A DNA stretch of 64,000 nt, taken from NCBI RefSeq assembly GCF_018141445.1, contig NZ_CP058649.1:2747001-2811000 (forward strand), in the 5' to 3' direction. This document shows positions 9,843 to 18,919 of the stretch, piece after piece. Position numbers and translations under genes: made by a program. Under the pieces are notes generated by a model. The model made no database searches, had not been told where the DNA came from, and saw only the letters and a list, made by a program, of their open reading frames with translations. Numbering within the stretch: the stretch's first letter is position 1; every line of letters begins with the position of its first letter. The stretch is from Vallitalea pronyensis. GTDB lineage: Bacteria > Bacillota > Clostridia > Lachnospirales > Vallitaleaceae.

Positions 9843-9923
9843 GGGGCTGTCTCATTAAAGCAAATTTGTCGGATAGAAGTTTCTTACGCTATTGACGTTA
9901 TTTTGCTTTAAAGAGACAGCCCC
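9843..9923. repeat. Long inverted-repeat element between convergent genes
   Basis: GGGGCTGTCTC (9843-9853) is perfectly repeated inverted at 9913-9923. The next 11-12 bases also pair almost perfectly, giving a stem of about 22 bp with a loop of about 35 nt. It lies between clpB and the convergent CDF gene and may end transcription both ways, although the flanking T tracts are poor. A related element lies at 50114-50211. Confidence 0.75.
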
Positions 9924-9929
9924 TTTAGA

Positions 9930-10799
9930 TTACTGATGATATTGTGCTGGATTCACATGGACAATGACATCTTCAATATGGTCAAAAGTTAAAAGTGCTT
10001 TTTTAATTTTAGCACTGACAGCATGCCCTTCATATACTGTCATATTGGCATCTACCGATACTTTTACCATCAAAACAAAATTAAGCCCTATGGGTTTGGA
10101 AGTAATGGTATCAAGATGATCGACACCTTCAATGGTTACAATATGTTTTTCCATTTCTTTTTTAACTTTTGAGTCAATATTAGTGTCCATCAATACCACG
10201 TAAGATTGATAAAAAATAGAAACACCTGTATAAGCAATCCATAAAGAAATCAATAATCCAACAATGCTATCAACGAAATAGATGTTAAAATAACCCAGTA
10301 CAACACTCAGCAAAGTAAGGGAAGAAAGCATAATATCATTCCGATGATCTTGGGCATTTGCTATAGCTAATAAACTATTATATTGTCTTCCAACACGAAT
10401 AGCGTAGAAAAATAGTATAATTTTTGCTATAATGGAAGCAATGGCAATATATACCAACCATGGTGAGTATTTAAAATGCTGTGCATTGAGTAATGAATCA
10501 AGTGACATTTTAAAGATGGAAAAGGCCACAAAAAATAAAGAGAAACTAATAACCATGGAGAAGATATACTCTGCTTTTCCATGACCGTAAGGATGTTCAT
10601 CATCGCCAGGGGTAGATGATATACGGTTGCCTATATACGTAACTGTAGAAGCAAAAACATCACCTGCACTATTAAGACCATCTGCAATCATGGCTTGACT
10701 TTTTGATAAGAATCCGACAATTAGTTTCATAATCAGTAATAGAATATTACCTATAATACCTGATATAGCTACACGTTCAACATGGATATGTTTTTTCAA
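9930..10799 (-). CDS. Cation diffusion facilitator metal exporter, possibly Mn-type
   Basis: This is a 289-residue inner-membrane CDF transporter with about six membrane segments and a cytoplasmic C-terminal domain (MEKHIVTIEGVDHLDTITSK onward). CDF proteins export divalent metals in exchange for protons. The transport site reads Asn43-x3-Asp47 (ADGLNSAGD) and Asp151-x3-Asp155 (QDHRND), without the His residues usual in zinc exporters. That pattern fits manganese-type members, an inference from sequence only. The start is TTG at 10797-10799, chosen because AGGTGA lies 5 nt upstream and the next residues match the family N-terminus. Confidence 0.88.
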   Translation of the reverse strand: MKKHIHVERVAISGIIGNILLLIMKLIVGFLSKSQAMIADGLNSAGDVFASTVTYIGNRISSTPGDDEHPYGHGKAEYIFSMVISFSLFFVAFSIFKMSLDSLLNAQHFKYSPWLVYIAIASIIAKIILFFYAIRVGRQYNSLLAIANAQDHRNDIMLSSLTLLSVVLGYFNIYFVDSIVGLLISLWIAYTGVSIFYQSYVVLMDTNIDSKVKKEMEKHIVTIEGVDHLDTITSKPIGLNFVLMVKVSVDANMTVYEGHAVSAKIKKALLTFDHIEDVIVHVNPAQYHQ

Positions 10800-10887
10800 T
10801 CATTTCACCTACATTTTGTATGATTTATATTTTTATAGCTTGTATATGTAACGTGATAATATGGGTTGTTATATACTATCTTTATTT

Positions 10888-10917
10888 ATTATATATGATA
10901 TGAAAAGAATTATGCAA
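10888..10917 (-). promoter_or_regulatory. Promoter of the CDF exporter gene
   Basis: On the minus strand TTGCAT (10912-10917), an 18-bp spacer and TATAAT (10888-10893). The rest of 10800-11165 shows no gene. A weak plus-strand -35 (TTGACT at 10939-10944) may serve the HD-GYP gene. Confidence 0.6.
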
Positions 10918-11165
10918 GGATAAAAATTATAGTCCTTTTTGACTATTCAAATTATTTCTTTTTATGTAATAATAAAGTTAAACCACAAAAAATAGTTGAG
11001 TATGACTTTTACTACAAGATATTGTTGATTTTTGGGGTATATATATCTTGTTGGAAGTTTAGTCATTGTTACTTTTGTAGATTAACCATGATAAGTATAT
11101 TGAAAAATGTAGCCATGAATGAGTACGCTCAGGGATATACTTCGGAGTTGAGGTGACATGATATA

Positions 11166-12257
11166 ATGAGATTTGTACCTGTTAGTAGTCTTGCAGAAGG
11201 CATGTACGTTGGCAAAAGCTTATACGATAAAAACAATCAATTGTTATTAGGTAAGGGCAGTATGATCCAAAAATCATACATTAATAAAATTTCTGCCCTT
11301 GGTTATCAGGGAATTTATGTAGACGATGAGATATCATCGGATATTGAAGTGAAAGATATTATATGTGATGAATTAAGGCGTAATACGATTAGTACCATTA
11401 AAGACGTTTTCATTAAAACAGGGAATGCAAATCCTAAGGGAATCGACACAGGCATTGATGAAACAAAATATTTAATCATGAATATTGTGGATCAAATATT
11501 AGAGAATGAAGATACCATTGTGAATCTCATTGACCTTAAAATGTTTGATGATTATACCTTCTATCACTGTGTGAATGTAGCTGTATTATCTATTTTACTT
11601 GGCACATCCCTTCATTTAAATAAAAATCAATTACTGGACTTAGGTTTAGGTGCCATATTGCATGATATTGGTAAAATGTTTGTGGATACCAATGTACTGA
11701 ATAAAGAAGGCAGTTTAACAAAAGAAGAGTACAAACATATACAGATGCATTCGGAGTATGGTTATCGGTATCTAAAAGAGACCTTTGCCATACCATCTGC
11801 TGCCTATATTGCCGTATTACAGCATCATGAAAAATTCGATGGTACAGGTTATCCCCATAGAAAGGGGAAAGACGACATATCCCTTTATGGACGGATTATT
11901 GGTATTACAGATGTATATGATGCGTTAACATCTACAAGGCCTTACCGAAAAGCCCTGTTACCGTCTGAAGCAATGGAGTATATTATGGCTAATGGCGGTG
12001 TCATGTTTGATCTGAATTTAACAAGAAAATTTGTTCAAAAAGTTGCGCCATTCCCAGTGGGAACATGGGTACAGTTGAGTAATTGCTATCAAGGTATTGT
12101 TGTAGAAAATTATGAGGAAGCTTGCCTTAGACCCAAAATAAAGGTTTTACTTGATGAAAAAAACAACAAAGTTGATCCACATTATTGGAACTTAAAGGAT
12201 GAAAGAAATCTAAGAAATGTAACCATTACATCTGTCCATGAAGAAAAAACAGGTTAA
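11166..12257 (+). CDS. HD-GYP domain cyclic-di-GMP phosphodiesterase
   Basis: The 363-residue protein has an N-terminal region of about 110 residues (VSSLAEGMYVGKSLYDKNNQ is typical of this group) and then an HD-GYP domain. The metal-site residues are visible in HCVNVA, LHDIGK, HSEYGYRYL and HHEKFDGTGYP, with ITDVYDALTSTRPYRKA later. Such enzymes hydrolyse cyclic-di-GMP to control motility, adhesion or sporulation. No receiver domain is present, so the input may lie in the N-terminal part. GAGGTGA lies 9 nt before the ATG. I find no cyclic-di-GMP riboswitch in the leader. Confidence 0.92.
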   Translation: MRFVPVSSLAEGMYVGKSLYDKNNQLLLGKGSMIQKSYINKISALGYQGIYVDDEISSDIEVKDIICDELRRNTISTIKDVFIKTGNANPKGIDTGIDETKYLIMNIVDQILENEDTIVNLIDLKMFDDYTFYHCVNVAVLSILLGTSLHLNKNQLLDLGLGAILHDIGKMFVDTNVLNKEGSLTKEEYKHIQMHSEYGYRYLKETFAIPSAAYIAVLQHHEKFDGTGYPHRKGKDDISLYGRIIGITDVYDALTSTRPYRKALLPSEAMEYIMANGGVMFDLNLTRKFVQKVAPFPVGTWVQLSNCYQGIVVENYEEACLRPKIKVLLDEKNNKVDPHYWNLKDERNLRNVTITSVHEEKTG

Positions 12258-12260
12258 ATA

Positions 12261-12307
12261 AATAAGCTCCTTCTAATCAGAACGGTTATGATAAGAAGGA
12301 GCTTATT
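12261..12307. terminator. Bidirectional hairpin between HD-GYP and PFK genes
   Basis: A perfect 14-bp stem (12261-12274 with 12294-12307) sits between convergent genes. The minus-strand side is followed by a T-rich stretch; the plus-strand side is not. Confidence 0.65.
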
Positions 12308-12367
12308 AGGTGCCTTATTTATATGGTTTTTATGATTACTGTTAAGAAAAATGATGTATTCAACTGT

Positions 12368-13612
12368 TTATGACTTGCAATCTGAATGTAAGTGTTGAAT
12401 ATCAAGATATACGGGAAGACCATTTTTATAATCAATTTGTGGTTCCCCATGAATAAGTGGTGACATATAATCTAGTAAATCATGTGTTACATCATTATGG
12501 GCATCATTAATCCAATCCTTAGGGATATTTTTTTCTTTATTCGCTACTTTTTCTATAGGCACATAATCCACTTCTATGGTATAGGGGTCATTGTTTGTAC
12601 GAATAATGGTGACCATAATACCACTTAATCCATCCAGTGCGTATTGAACGGCTTTATTTCCCACAGAGCAGGCTTCATCAATGTCTGTAAGTGATGCAAT
12701 GTGCATAGCACTTCGTTGCAATACATTCAATTCAATGGATCGGACTTTACATTTTAGGGATTTACTAACAATATGTTCAAGTGTTTTGCCTGTTCCACTT
12801 AATTTGGCGTGTCCAAATGCATCCGAACATGGATTATTTGTAGCAGATATGTAATGACCATCTTTATCTTTTATACCCTCAGAGACGGCTACAATAATAT
12901 TTTTTTTCGTTTCTTGAAGACATTTAAGATCATTTAAAAAATCATAAGTTGAGAAGGGTACTTCAGGAAGGTAGATTAAATCAGGAGATGCGTTATAGGT
13001 ATTTCGAGCTAGAGCAGATGAAGCGGTTAACCAACCGGCATTACGTCCCATTATCTCAACAATGGTCACGCTGGGTAAATCGTAAATATAAGTATCATAG
13101 GATATTTCAAGCATGGTTGTTGCGACAAACTTGGCAGCCGATCCAAAACCAGGGGTATGGTCCGTACCAAATAAGTCATTATCAATGGTTTTAGGTATGC
13201 CTACAATTTGAACATCTTTGTGATGGGTTTTCGCATACCTGGATAACTTCAATACGGTATCCATGGAGTCATTACCACCGATATAAAAGAAATATTTGAT
13301 TTTATGTCGGGCAAAGACATCAAAAATTAAGTTGTATTCGGTTTCATCTTCTTGAATGTTACTTAGTTTATACCGACAAGAACCTAAAAACATGGCTGGT
13401 GTGGTTTTTAATGTTTCCAGTTTACCCTTTTCATTAGCAAATATAGAAGTTAAGTTAATCAGTTGATGTTTCAAGACACCCTGAATACCATTAATGGCAC
13501 CATAAACGGTATGAATTTTAGGACTATCAATAGCTGAGGCAATGACACCGCTTAATGAGGCATTAATAACGGATGTTGGACCACCCGACTGTGCAATAAG
13601 ACAATTCCACAT
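12368..13612 (-). CDS. pfp: PPi-dependent 6-phosphofructokinase
   Basis: This enzyme reversibly phosphorylates fructose-6-phosphate using pyrophosphate, saving ATP in anaerobic glycolysis. At 414 residues it is longer than the ATP-dependent bacterial type. The phosphate-donor motif is GGND (112-115) instead of GGDG, and the catalytic motif is PKTIDND (140-146) with Lys141 instead of Gly. Both are hallmarks of pyrophosphate users. MGRNAGWL is also conserved. AAAGGAG precedes the ATG. The gene is monocistronic. Confidence 0.93.
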   Translation of the reverse strand: MWNCLIAQSGGPTSVINASLSGVIASAIDSPKIHTVYGAINGIQGVLKHQLINLTSIFANEKGKLETLKTTPAMFLGSCRYKLSNIQEDETEYNLIFDVFARHKIKYFFYIGGNDSMDTVLKLSRYAKTHHKDVQIVGIPKTIDNDLFGTDHTPGFGSAAKFVATTMLEISYDTYIYDLPSVTIVEIMGRNAGWLTASSALARNTYNASPDLIYLPEVPFSTYDFLNDLKCLQETKKNIIVAVSEGIKDKDGHYISATNNPCSDAFGHAKLSGTGKTLEHIVSKSLKCKVRSIELNVLQRSAMHIASLTDIDEACSVGNKAVQYALDGLSGIMVTIIRTNNDPYTIEVDYVPIEKVANKEKNIPKDWINDAHNDVTHDLLDYMSPLIHGEPQIDYKNGLPVYLDIQHLHSDCKS

Positions 13613-13758
13613 AGTAAGAAACTCCTTTTCTGTTTTAACAAAACGTGTAGTGGTGTCGCATCATGACACCATACTTTAAATAGCATGAACAACATGGAAC
13701 CAAAGCCTTAAGGATGAAAGCCAGTTCCAAATGTGTAAGATTTTCCTCACAGCTCAAT

Positions 13759-13787
13759 ATGATACAATAGATACACTTAAAAATCAA
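13759..13787 (-). promoter_or_regulatory. Promoter of the PPi-PFK gene
   Basis: On the minus strand TTGATT (13782-13787), a 17-bp spacer and TATCAT (13759-13764), about 150 nt upstream of the start codon. The interval 13788-14080 holds only a doubtful 46-codon frame. Confidence 0.55.
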
Positions 13788-14080
13788 ATAAAAATTTATA
13801 TCTTAAAGTGTAAAGCATTTTTTCTATACAATGATTAAGAAAACCTAAGGTTTAATCACAAGGTAAAAAGAGACTATTATGTATTATGTCAAATGCTATT
13901 ATATTGCTAGAAAGGAAAAAAATATTAGTATGAGTTTTATGAGCACTGCACATAATAATATTGCACGAAGCAATCATTGTAGCTTTTCATTTGCAAGATA
14001 CTTGTACAATATGAAGTAGTAGATATGCATAATAACGTCCTTTAAAAATGTTATTTAAACATTATTCTTACTAATATATG

Positions 14081-14109
14081 TTGCAAATTACAACGTTTTA
14101 TAGTATAAT
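14081..14109 (+). promoter_or_regulatory. Promoter of 6S RNA
   Basis: TTGCAA (14081-14086), a 17-bp spacer and TATAAT (14104-14109) place the RNA start near 14116. Confidence 0.75.
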
Positions 14110-14115
14110 AAGGTC

Positions 14116-14348
14116 ACAACAAAAGATTGATGAATTTCCTGGGATGTACGATAACCCTGCATTTTGAACCTACAATTTGAATACGGGAGTTCTACATTTC
14201 CTAGCAGATGTCAAGCCTTCAATTGCAGAGGAAGACAGAAGCTATGTTGCGAACACCCACCTAACGTGAGTTAGGGATCAAAATTCAGGAAACGGCATAT
14301 CCGGGTAATACATACCAAAAATAAGCTACTAGTGATAGTAGCTTTTTT
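14116..14348 (+). ncRNA. ssrS: 6S RNA, Clostridia type
   Basis: 6S RNA mimics an open promoter and binds sigma-A RNA polymerase holoenzyme. The interval contains segments I recognise from Clostridia 6S RNAs: GAACCTACA, GGGAGTTCTAC, GAAGACAGAAGCTATG and GCGAACACCCACCT. A closing stem is formed by TTTCCTG (14135-14141) and CAGGAAA (14286-14292). There is no open reading frame. It has a strong promoter and ends in an intrinsic terminator. The exact 3' end is uncertain (about 14313 if processed). The identification rests on recalled conserved motifs and architecture. Confidence 0.82.
14323..14348 (+). terminator. 6S RNA terminator, probably bidirectional
   Basis: AAGCTACTA (14323-14331) pairs with TAGTAGCTT (14336-14344) and is followed by T residues. 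Read on the minus strand, the stem is followed by TATTTTT, so it may also end the SGNH hydrolase transcript. Confidence 0.85.
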
Positions 14349-14404
14349 GATTGCATGTATTGGCAGAAGCCATGTCATAACGTATGGTGATACGAGATAT
14401 CCAT

Positions 14405-15067
14405 TCAAGAAATATCCTTAAAGGTATGCTCTTTCAAAACACCTTGATAATTTATCAATTTAGTAAACTCTGCAAAAATCACGTCAAATAATAGGTCATA
14501 ACCTTTTTGGTTAAGATGCACCCCATCTTCTGAAATATAGTCTAAGTCATTATCTTGGGACAATACCTTATGATAAAAATCGATAAGAGGACAATGATAT
14601 TGTCGTGCCAGGCTTTTAATGATATGTACATATTGATTAAGCCTTGAGTTATTTCGAAGAGGTTTTGCGATGGCTTCATTAACTGGAGGAGGGGTTATCA
14701 GCACAGGTATGGGTATGCAATTGTTTAAACCAGTTCGGTTATTATGTTCAAGGATAAGTCTAATCATCTGATCATAATTTTGTTCAAAGTCTTCTAGTGA
14801 ACGATAGCGGTGATCATTGGCACTATCGTTGGTACCAAATTGCATAAAAACCACATTAGGTCGATGAGCCAATACAGAAGCCTGAATACCATGAAGAGCT
14901 TCCTGAGTTGTCACACCATTTTTGCTAGAATTAATCATATTCCAAGATATAGAGGGGTAGTAACTTGGTACAAATTTCTCAAGTCGATTCATGTAACTAT
15001 GAACCTTGCCAACACCAAAACCAGTAGAAATACTATCGCCAAACCCAACAATTGTTGTCTTAATCAT
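14405..15067 (-). CDS. SGNH/GDSL-family esterase or lipase
   Basis: The 220-residue protein has the block I nucleophile in GFGDSIS (Ser12), the block III Asn in QFGTNDSAND and the block V pair in EDGVHLNQKG, so the catalytic triad is complete. The family contains esterases, lipases and acyl-thioesterases acting on small esters or sugar acetates; the substrate is not predictable. No signal peptide is visible, so it should be cytoplasmic. It lies just downstream of aroA in the same direction but is not obviously part of the aromatic pathway. Confidence 0.88.
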   Translation of the reverse strand: MIKTTIVGFGDSISTGFGVGKVHSYMNRLEKFVPSYYPSISWNMINSSKNGVTTQEALHGIQASVLAHRPNVVFMQFGTNDSANDHRYRSLEDFEQNYDQMIRLILEHNNRTGLNNCIPIPVLITPPPVNEAIAKPLRNNSRLNQYVHIIKSLARQYHCPLIDFYHKVLSQDNDLDYISEDGVHLNQKGYDLLFDVIFAEFTKLINYQGVLKEHTFKDIS

Positions 15068-15153
15068 ATGATTACCTCCAGTTTGTTTAACCTATTACTT
15101 GATATAAAATCTTCTTATATCATAATACAAAATAGGCATCATGCCAATAGTTT

Positions 15154-16428
15154 TTACGAAATTCCATTGATTAACTTAAAAAAATGAGGGAAAGAAATGT
15201 CCACACAATCACTATGATGAATGGTCGTGATGCCTTTAGCAGCTAAGCCAGCTACAGCAAGTGACATAGCCACACGATGGTCATGATAGCTTTCCACATC
15301 GTTACCGATGAGATGAGGTGAATGATGGATAATCATGCCATCCTCGGTTCCCTGGATATCTGCATGCATTTTAGTAAGTTCAGATACCATGGTAGCAATA
15401 CGGTCAGATTCTTTTACCCGTAGTTCGCTGGCATCTTTTATAAGGGTTGTCCCTTCTGCAAAACAAGCGGCAACAGCAATGACTGGGATTTCATCAATGA
15501 GTGTAGGAATAAGAGGCTTATCGATGATGGTCCCTTTTAGCTGACTGGATTGAACACGAATATCAGCAACCAGTTCGCCATTCATGATTCGTTTATTGAA
15601 TACTGTGATATTACCGTTCATTGCCTGTAATACATGAATAATACCATCTCTCGTTGGATTAATACCAACCTGTTCAATGGTGATATCAGCATCTTCCAAG
15701 ATTAACCCAGCAACCATAAAGTAAGCAGCTGATGAAATATCCCCAGGAACAATAATATCCGTTGCAGATAGTTGATCTACGGGAGAAGTGGTAATAGCAC
15801 AACCATCCGCTTCAATATGTCCACCAAAAACATTCAGCATAATTTCTGAATGGTTACGAGAGCGTACAGGTTCAATAATGGTTGATTGTCCTTCTGTAAA
15901 TAAACTTGCCAGCATAATACAGGATTTCACTTGTGCGCTGGCTACAGGAGAATGATAGGTTATATTTTGAAGTGTAGAACCTTTAATATAGAGGGGTGCT
16001 CGGTCATTATCGTTTATGGATGTAATATGAGCGCCCATTTTTAATAGAGGTTCTATAATCCGTTTCATGGGACGGGTTTTAATGGAATCATCACCTGTAA
16101 TGGTACACTCAAAATCCTGTGCAGCGAGTATGCCTGATAACAAGCGTAGCGTGGTACCGCTATTGCCTACATCCAGTTCAGAGGTTGGTTTTTTCAATCC
16201 CCGAAGACCTTTCCCTTCAACGGTTACAATGGCATCCTCTATATCAATGTGGACGCCCATCTTTTGAAAACATGTGATGGTACTTAGACAGTCTTCACCC
16301 ATGAGAAATCCCTTGATGGTGGTTGTACCTTCAGCAAGAGCACCTAACATAATAGCTCGATGTGAGATGGATTTATCACCTGGTACTTTCATGGTACCCG
16401 ATAAGCTTTTTCTAGGCTTGATAATCAT
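15154..16428 (-). CDS. aroA: EPSP synthase (3-phosphoshikimate 1-carboxyvinyltransferase)
   Basis: This shikimate-pathway enzyme joins shikimate-3-phosphate and phosphoenolpyruvate. It has 424 residues with VPGDKSISHRAIMLGALAEG near the N-terminus, GNSGTTLRLLSG in the PEP site, and a C-terminal LRVKESDRIA and DHRVAMSLAVAG. The start at 16428 is fixed by AAGGAGG 6-7 nt upstream; a longer frame to 16461 lacks a site and runs into the tyrA stop. The gene follows tyrA by 32 nt in an operon with aroF. Confidence 0.96.
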   Translation of the reverse strand: MIIKPRKSLSGTMKVPGDKSISHRAIMLGALAEGTTTIKGFLMGEDCLSTITCFQKMGVHIDIEDAIVTVEGKGLRGLKKPTSELDVGNSGTTLRLLSGILAAQDFECTITGDDSIKTRPMKRIIEPLLKMGAHITSINDNDRAPLYIKGSTLQNITYHSPVASAQVKSCIMLASLFTEGQSTIIEPVRSRNHSEIMLNVFGGHIEADGCAITTSPVDQLSATDIIVPGDISSAAYFMVAGLILEDADITIEQVGINPTRDGIIHVLQAMNGNITVFNKRIMNGELVADIRVQSSQLKGTIIDKPLIPTLIDEIPVIAVAACFAEGTTLIKDASELRVKESDRIATMVSELTKMHADIQGTEDGMIIHHSPHLIGNDVESYHDHRVAMSLAVAGLAAKGITTIHHSDCVDISFPHFFKLINGIS

Positions 16429-16460
16429 AGTATCCTCCTTATAAACCTTCGTAAGATGCA

Positions 16461-17552
16461 TTAGAGATATACGAGGTAGTGCATATCGTTTAATATCTGT
16501 ATGCTTTGTTCTTGACTATGTAAGTCATAAAATAGAATCTCTAAGACACCTTCTTGGTGTTCTCGGTTATTATTAATGCCAATGTTTTTAATGTTAATGT
16601 TATGTTTGGATAAGAGCGTTGCAATTTCTGCAATGATACCAGGTTGATCAACCACATCAACTGTAATTTTGTAAGACTTCATAATGGCGCCAATTTCTCG
16701 GTCAGAGAAGGAATCACGATAATTTCTGGCCCTTTCGAAAAATCGCCATACATCTTCCAATTGGTTATGTTGAATCGACGACCGAATGGAGGCCAAATCT
16801 TCTTGGAAACAATCCATGATTTCAAGGATATTCTTTTTATTGGTCAAGCATATTTGCTGCCACATCTCTGGCGATGAAGAAGCAATACGTGTAATATCCT
16901 TAAACCCGCCAGCAGCTAATGTATGCATTTGCTCTTTTGGGTTATCTAATTTCTGTACCATGTTGACCATAGCTGATGCAATAATATGTGGTACATGGCT
17001 AATGCTAGCCGTTATATAATCATGTTCATCAGGTTCTACTAAGATTGGCAACGCACCAATTTGCTCAATGAGCTCCCTTAAGGTTTTCACCATGGTATGT
17101 GGTATACTTGGGTCAGGTGTTAGAATATAATAAGCGTTTTCATAAAGATGACTTTCTGCGGATGATATACCGCTTTTCTCTGAACCTGTCATGGGATGAC
17201 CACCAATAAATTGGTTGCATTGTAATGTCCTTGCCAAATCGGTAATGTCTTTTTTGGTACTACCAATATCCGTCATAATACATGATGGATGCACAATAGA
17301 AACCAATTTTTCTAGAACTTCCATGTTTTTCTTAACTGGAGCACATAAAAAGATTATGTGACAATGGCTAAAATCATGAAAATCCTTGTGTGCTATGACG
17401 TCGATAATACCTTCTTCATAGGCTAAATGGAGAGCATCAGGATGAACATCATAGGCTGTAATACGACTAGGTGTACATTTTGTTTTTATTGCTTTTGCTA
17501 AAGATCCACCCATAAGGCCTAGTCCAACAATACCTATTTGTAATAGCTTCAT
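16461..17552 (-). CDS. tyrA: Prephenate dehydrogenase with C-terminal ACT domain
   Basis: TyrA oxidatively decarboxylates prephenate to 4-hydroxyphenylpyruvate for tyrosine synthesis. From the ATG at 17552 it has 363 residues. A Rossmann motif GIVGLGLMGGSLA is followed by the catalytic-region GGHPMTGSEKSG, a helical dimer domain, and a C-terminal ACT domain (KITVDVVDQPGIIAEIATLL), which usually gives tyrosine feedback control. The start overlaps the aroF stop in ATGA, so the two are translationally coupled. AGGAAAG precedes it. Confidence 0.95.
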   Translation of the reverse strand: MKLLQIGIVGLGLMGGSLAKAIKTKCTPSRITAYDVHPDALHLAYEEGIIDVIAHKDFHDFSHCHIIFLCAPVKKNMEVLEKLVSIVHPSCIMTDIGSTKKDITDLARTLQCNQFIGGHPMTGSEKSGISSAESHLYENAYYILTPDPSIPHTMVKTLRELIEQIGALPILVEPDEHDYITASISHVPHIIASAMVNMVQKLDNPKEQMHTLAAGGFKDITRIASSSPEMWQQICLTNKKNILEIMDCFQEDLASIRSSIQHNQLEDVWRFFERARNYRDSFSDREIGAIMKSYKITVDVVDQPGIIAEIATLLSKHNINIKNIGINNNREHQEGVLEILFYDLHSQEQSIQILNDMHYLVYL

Positions 17553-18565
17553 TTTAAACGCTTTCCTGAAAGTTCTGCAAAGGGTCGAAGCTCCTTGCAT
17601 AACTGGTCAAAATCTTCCGGTGTTAAGGATTGAGGTCCATCGGATAAAGCAACTGCTGGATTAGGGTGTACTTCAATCATTAAACCGTCAGCACCCACTG
17701 CAACAGAAGCTTTTGAGAGTGGATTAACGTACATGCGTTTTCCTGTTGCATGGCTTGGATCAACAATAATAGGTAGGTGGCTTTTACGCTTGACAATAGC
17801 GATAGCACTTAGATCAAGGGTATTTCTTGTAGCTGTTTCAAAGGTTCGTATGCCCCGTTCACATAAGACTACATTAGGATTACCTTCACTCATGATGTAT
17901 TCGGCAGCATTCAACCATTCATCGATGGTTGCAGAGAGACCTCTTTTTAATAAAACGGGAGTTCCTGTTTTTCCAATTTCTTTTAGCAGATAAAAATTCT
18001 GCATATTGCGGGCACCAATCTGGAACATATCCACATACTTATAAGCCGTTTCAACAGCTTTTAGACTGGTTACTTCACATACAATAGCAAGACCAGTCTC
18101 TTCACGTGCTTTTGCCATGTATTGAAGACCTTCTTCTTCTAAACCTTGAAAAGAGTAAGGTGATGTACGAGGTTTGTAAGCACCACCACGTAGCATCAAA
18201 GCACCAGATTTTTTAATGGTTCTTGCTGTTTCAATAATTTGTTTTTCACTTTCAATGGCACAAGGTCCAGCCATGATAACAAAATCATCACCGCCAATTT
18301 CCACATCACGGACCTTAACAATACTGGATGCGGCATGAAATTTTTTATTGGCTAATTTATAGGTTTCTGTTACAGGTACAATTTTTTCCACACCATTAAA
18401 AAGTTCCAGGTTACAATCGTATAGCTTAGATTTATCACCTATTACACCAATAATGGTCACTTGATCGCCAACGGATAGATGAACATTTAGTCCATGTTGT
18501 TCAACAACCGATGTGACGCGTTTAATATCCTGTTCGGGGGTATCGGGTTTCATTACAATTATCAT
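17549..18565 (-). CDS. aroF: DAHP synthase (3-deoxy-7-phosphoheptulonate synthase)
   Basis: This enzyme commits erythrose-4-phosphate and PEP to the aromatic pathway. It is the type I-beta form of 338 residues: an N-terminal ferredoxin-like domain (MIIVMKPDTPEQDIKRV) and a barrel starting at FVIMAGPCAIESE, with LRGGAYKPRTSPYSFQG and IVDPSHATGKR. The ATG at 18565 has AGGAGG upstream. It is the first gene of aroF-tyrA-aroA, so the operon supplies the entry step, the chorismate precursor step and the tyrosine branch. The transcript begins about 320 nt upstream. Confidence 0.95.
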   Translation of the reverse strand: MIIVMKPDTPEQDIKRVTSVVEQHGLNVHLSVGDQVTIIGVIGDKSKLYDCNLELFNGVEKIVPVTETYKLANKKFHAASSIVKVRDVEIGGDDFVIMAGPCAIESEKQIIETARTIKKSGALMLRGGAYKPRTSPYSFQGLEEEGLQYMAKAREETGLAIVCEVTSLKAVETAYKYVDMFQIGARNMQNFYLLKEIGKTGTPVLLKRGLSATIDEWLNAAEYIMSEGNPNVVLCERGIRTFETATRNTLDLSAIAIVKRKSHLPIIVDPSHATGKRMYVNPLSKASVAVGADGLMIEVHPNPAVALSDGPQSLTPEDFDQLCKELRPFAELSGKRLK

Positions 18566-18677
18566 CGAGAATTTCCTCCTAATTATTATCGTTATCAATT
18601 TATGGTTGACTACATGATTTATGTTGAAATGAATGAGATCATATGCAAGACATACTTGCATAACATCTATAATTAAA

Positions 18678-18728
18678 GACCACAATATACGTATCATTCC
18701 AATCATAGCGAATTAACATATTGTGGTC
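18678..18728 (-). promoter_or_regulatory. Hairpin in the aro operon leader, possible attenuator
   Basis: GACCACAATAT (18678-18688) is perfectly inverted at 18718-18728 around a 29-nt loop. In the transcript it lies between the promoter and the aroF start and is followed by UUUAAUU. A smaller hairpin TGCAAG-CTTGCA lies closer to the gene. No T-box motif or short Phe/Tyr/Trp-rich leader peptide is evident. Confidence 0.5.
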
Positions 18729-18890
18729 AAGGTTATTTCAATATTTCATAAAATATCTTCTACAGAACCTATTTTAATAATGCTTCAACTAGATTAAAAA
18801 AGATTTATTTGCTCAAAGTACCAAGGTTAATATGTAGCTAAGTGTAAATTGCTAACGTGCAATCAATGACCATAAAAAAACGTTTCTTGT

Positions 18891-18919
18891 ATTGTACGCT
18901 GATTACATGGATATGTCAA
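18891..18919 (-). promoter_or_regulatory. Promoter of the aroF-tyrA-aroA operon
   Basis: On the minus strand TTGACA (18914-18919), a 17-bp spacer and TACAAT (18891-18896). The predicted start near 18884 gives a leader of about 320 nt. Confidence 0.75.

Noticed and set aside
11100..11165. Possible cyclic-di-GMP riboswitch before the HD-GYP gene
   Set aside because: The leader lacks the conserved bases of the known GEMM classes and shows no expression-platform hairpin.
13879..14019. 46-codon plus-strand frame between the PFK gene and 6S RNA
   Set aside because: The ribosome site is weak, composition is not protein-like, and there is no supporting terminator or known family.
18566..18706. Upstream extension of aroF by 47 codons as coding or leader peptide
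   Set aside because: No stop separates it from aroF and no ribosome site precedes its ATG; the AGGAGG before 18565 marks the true start.
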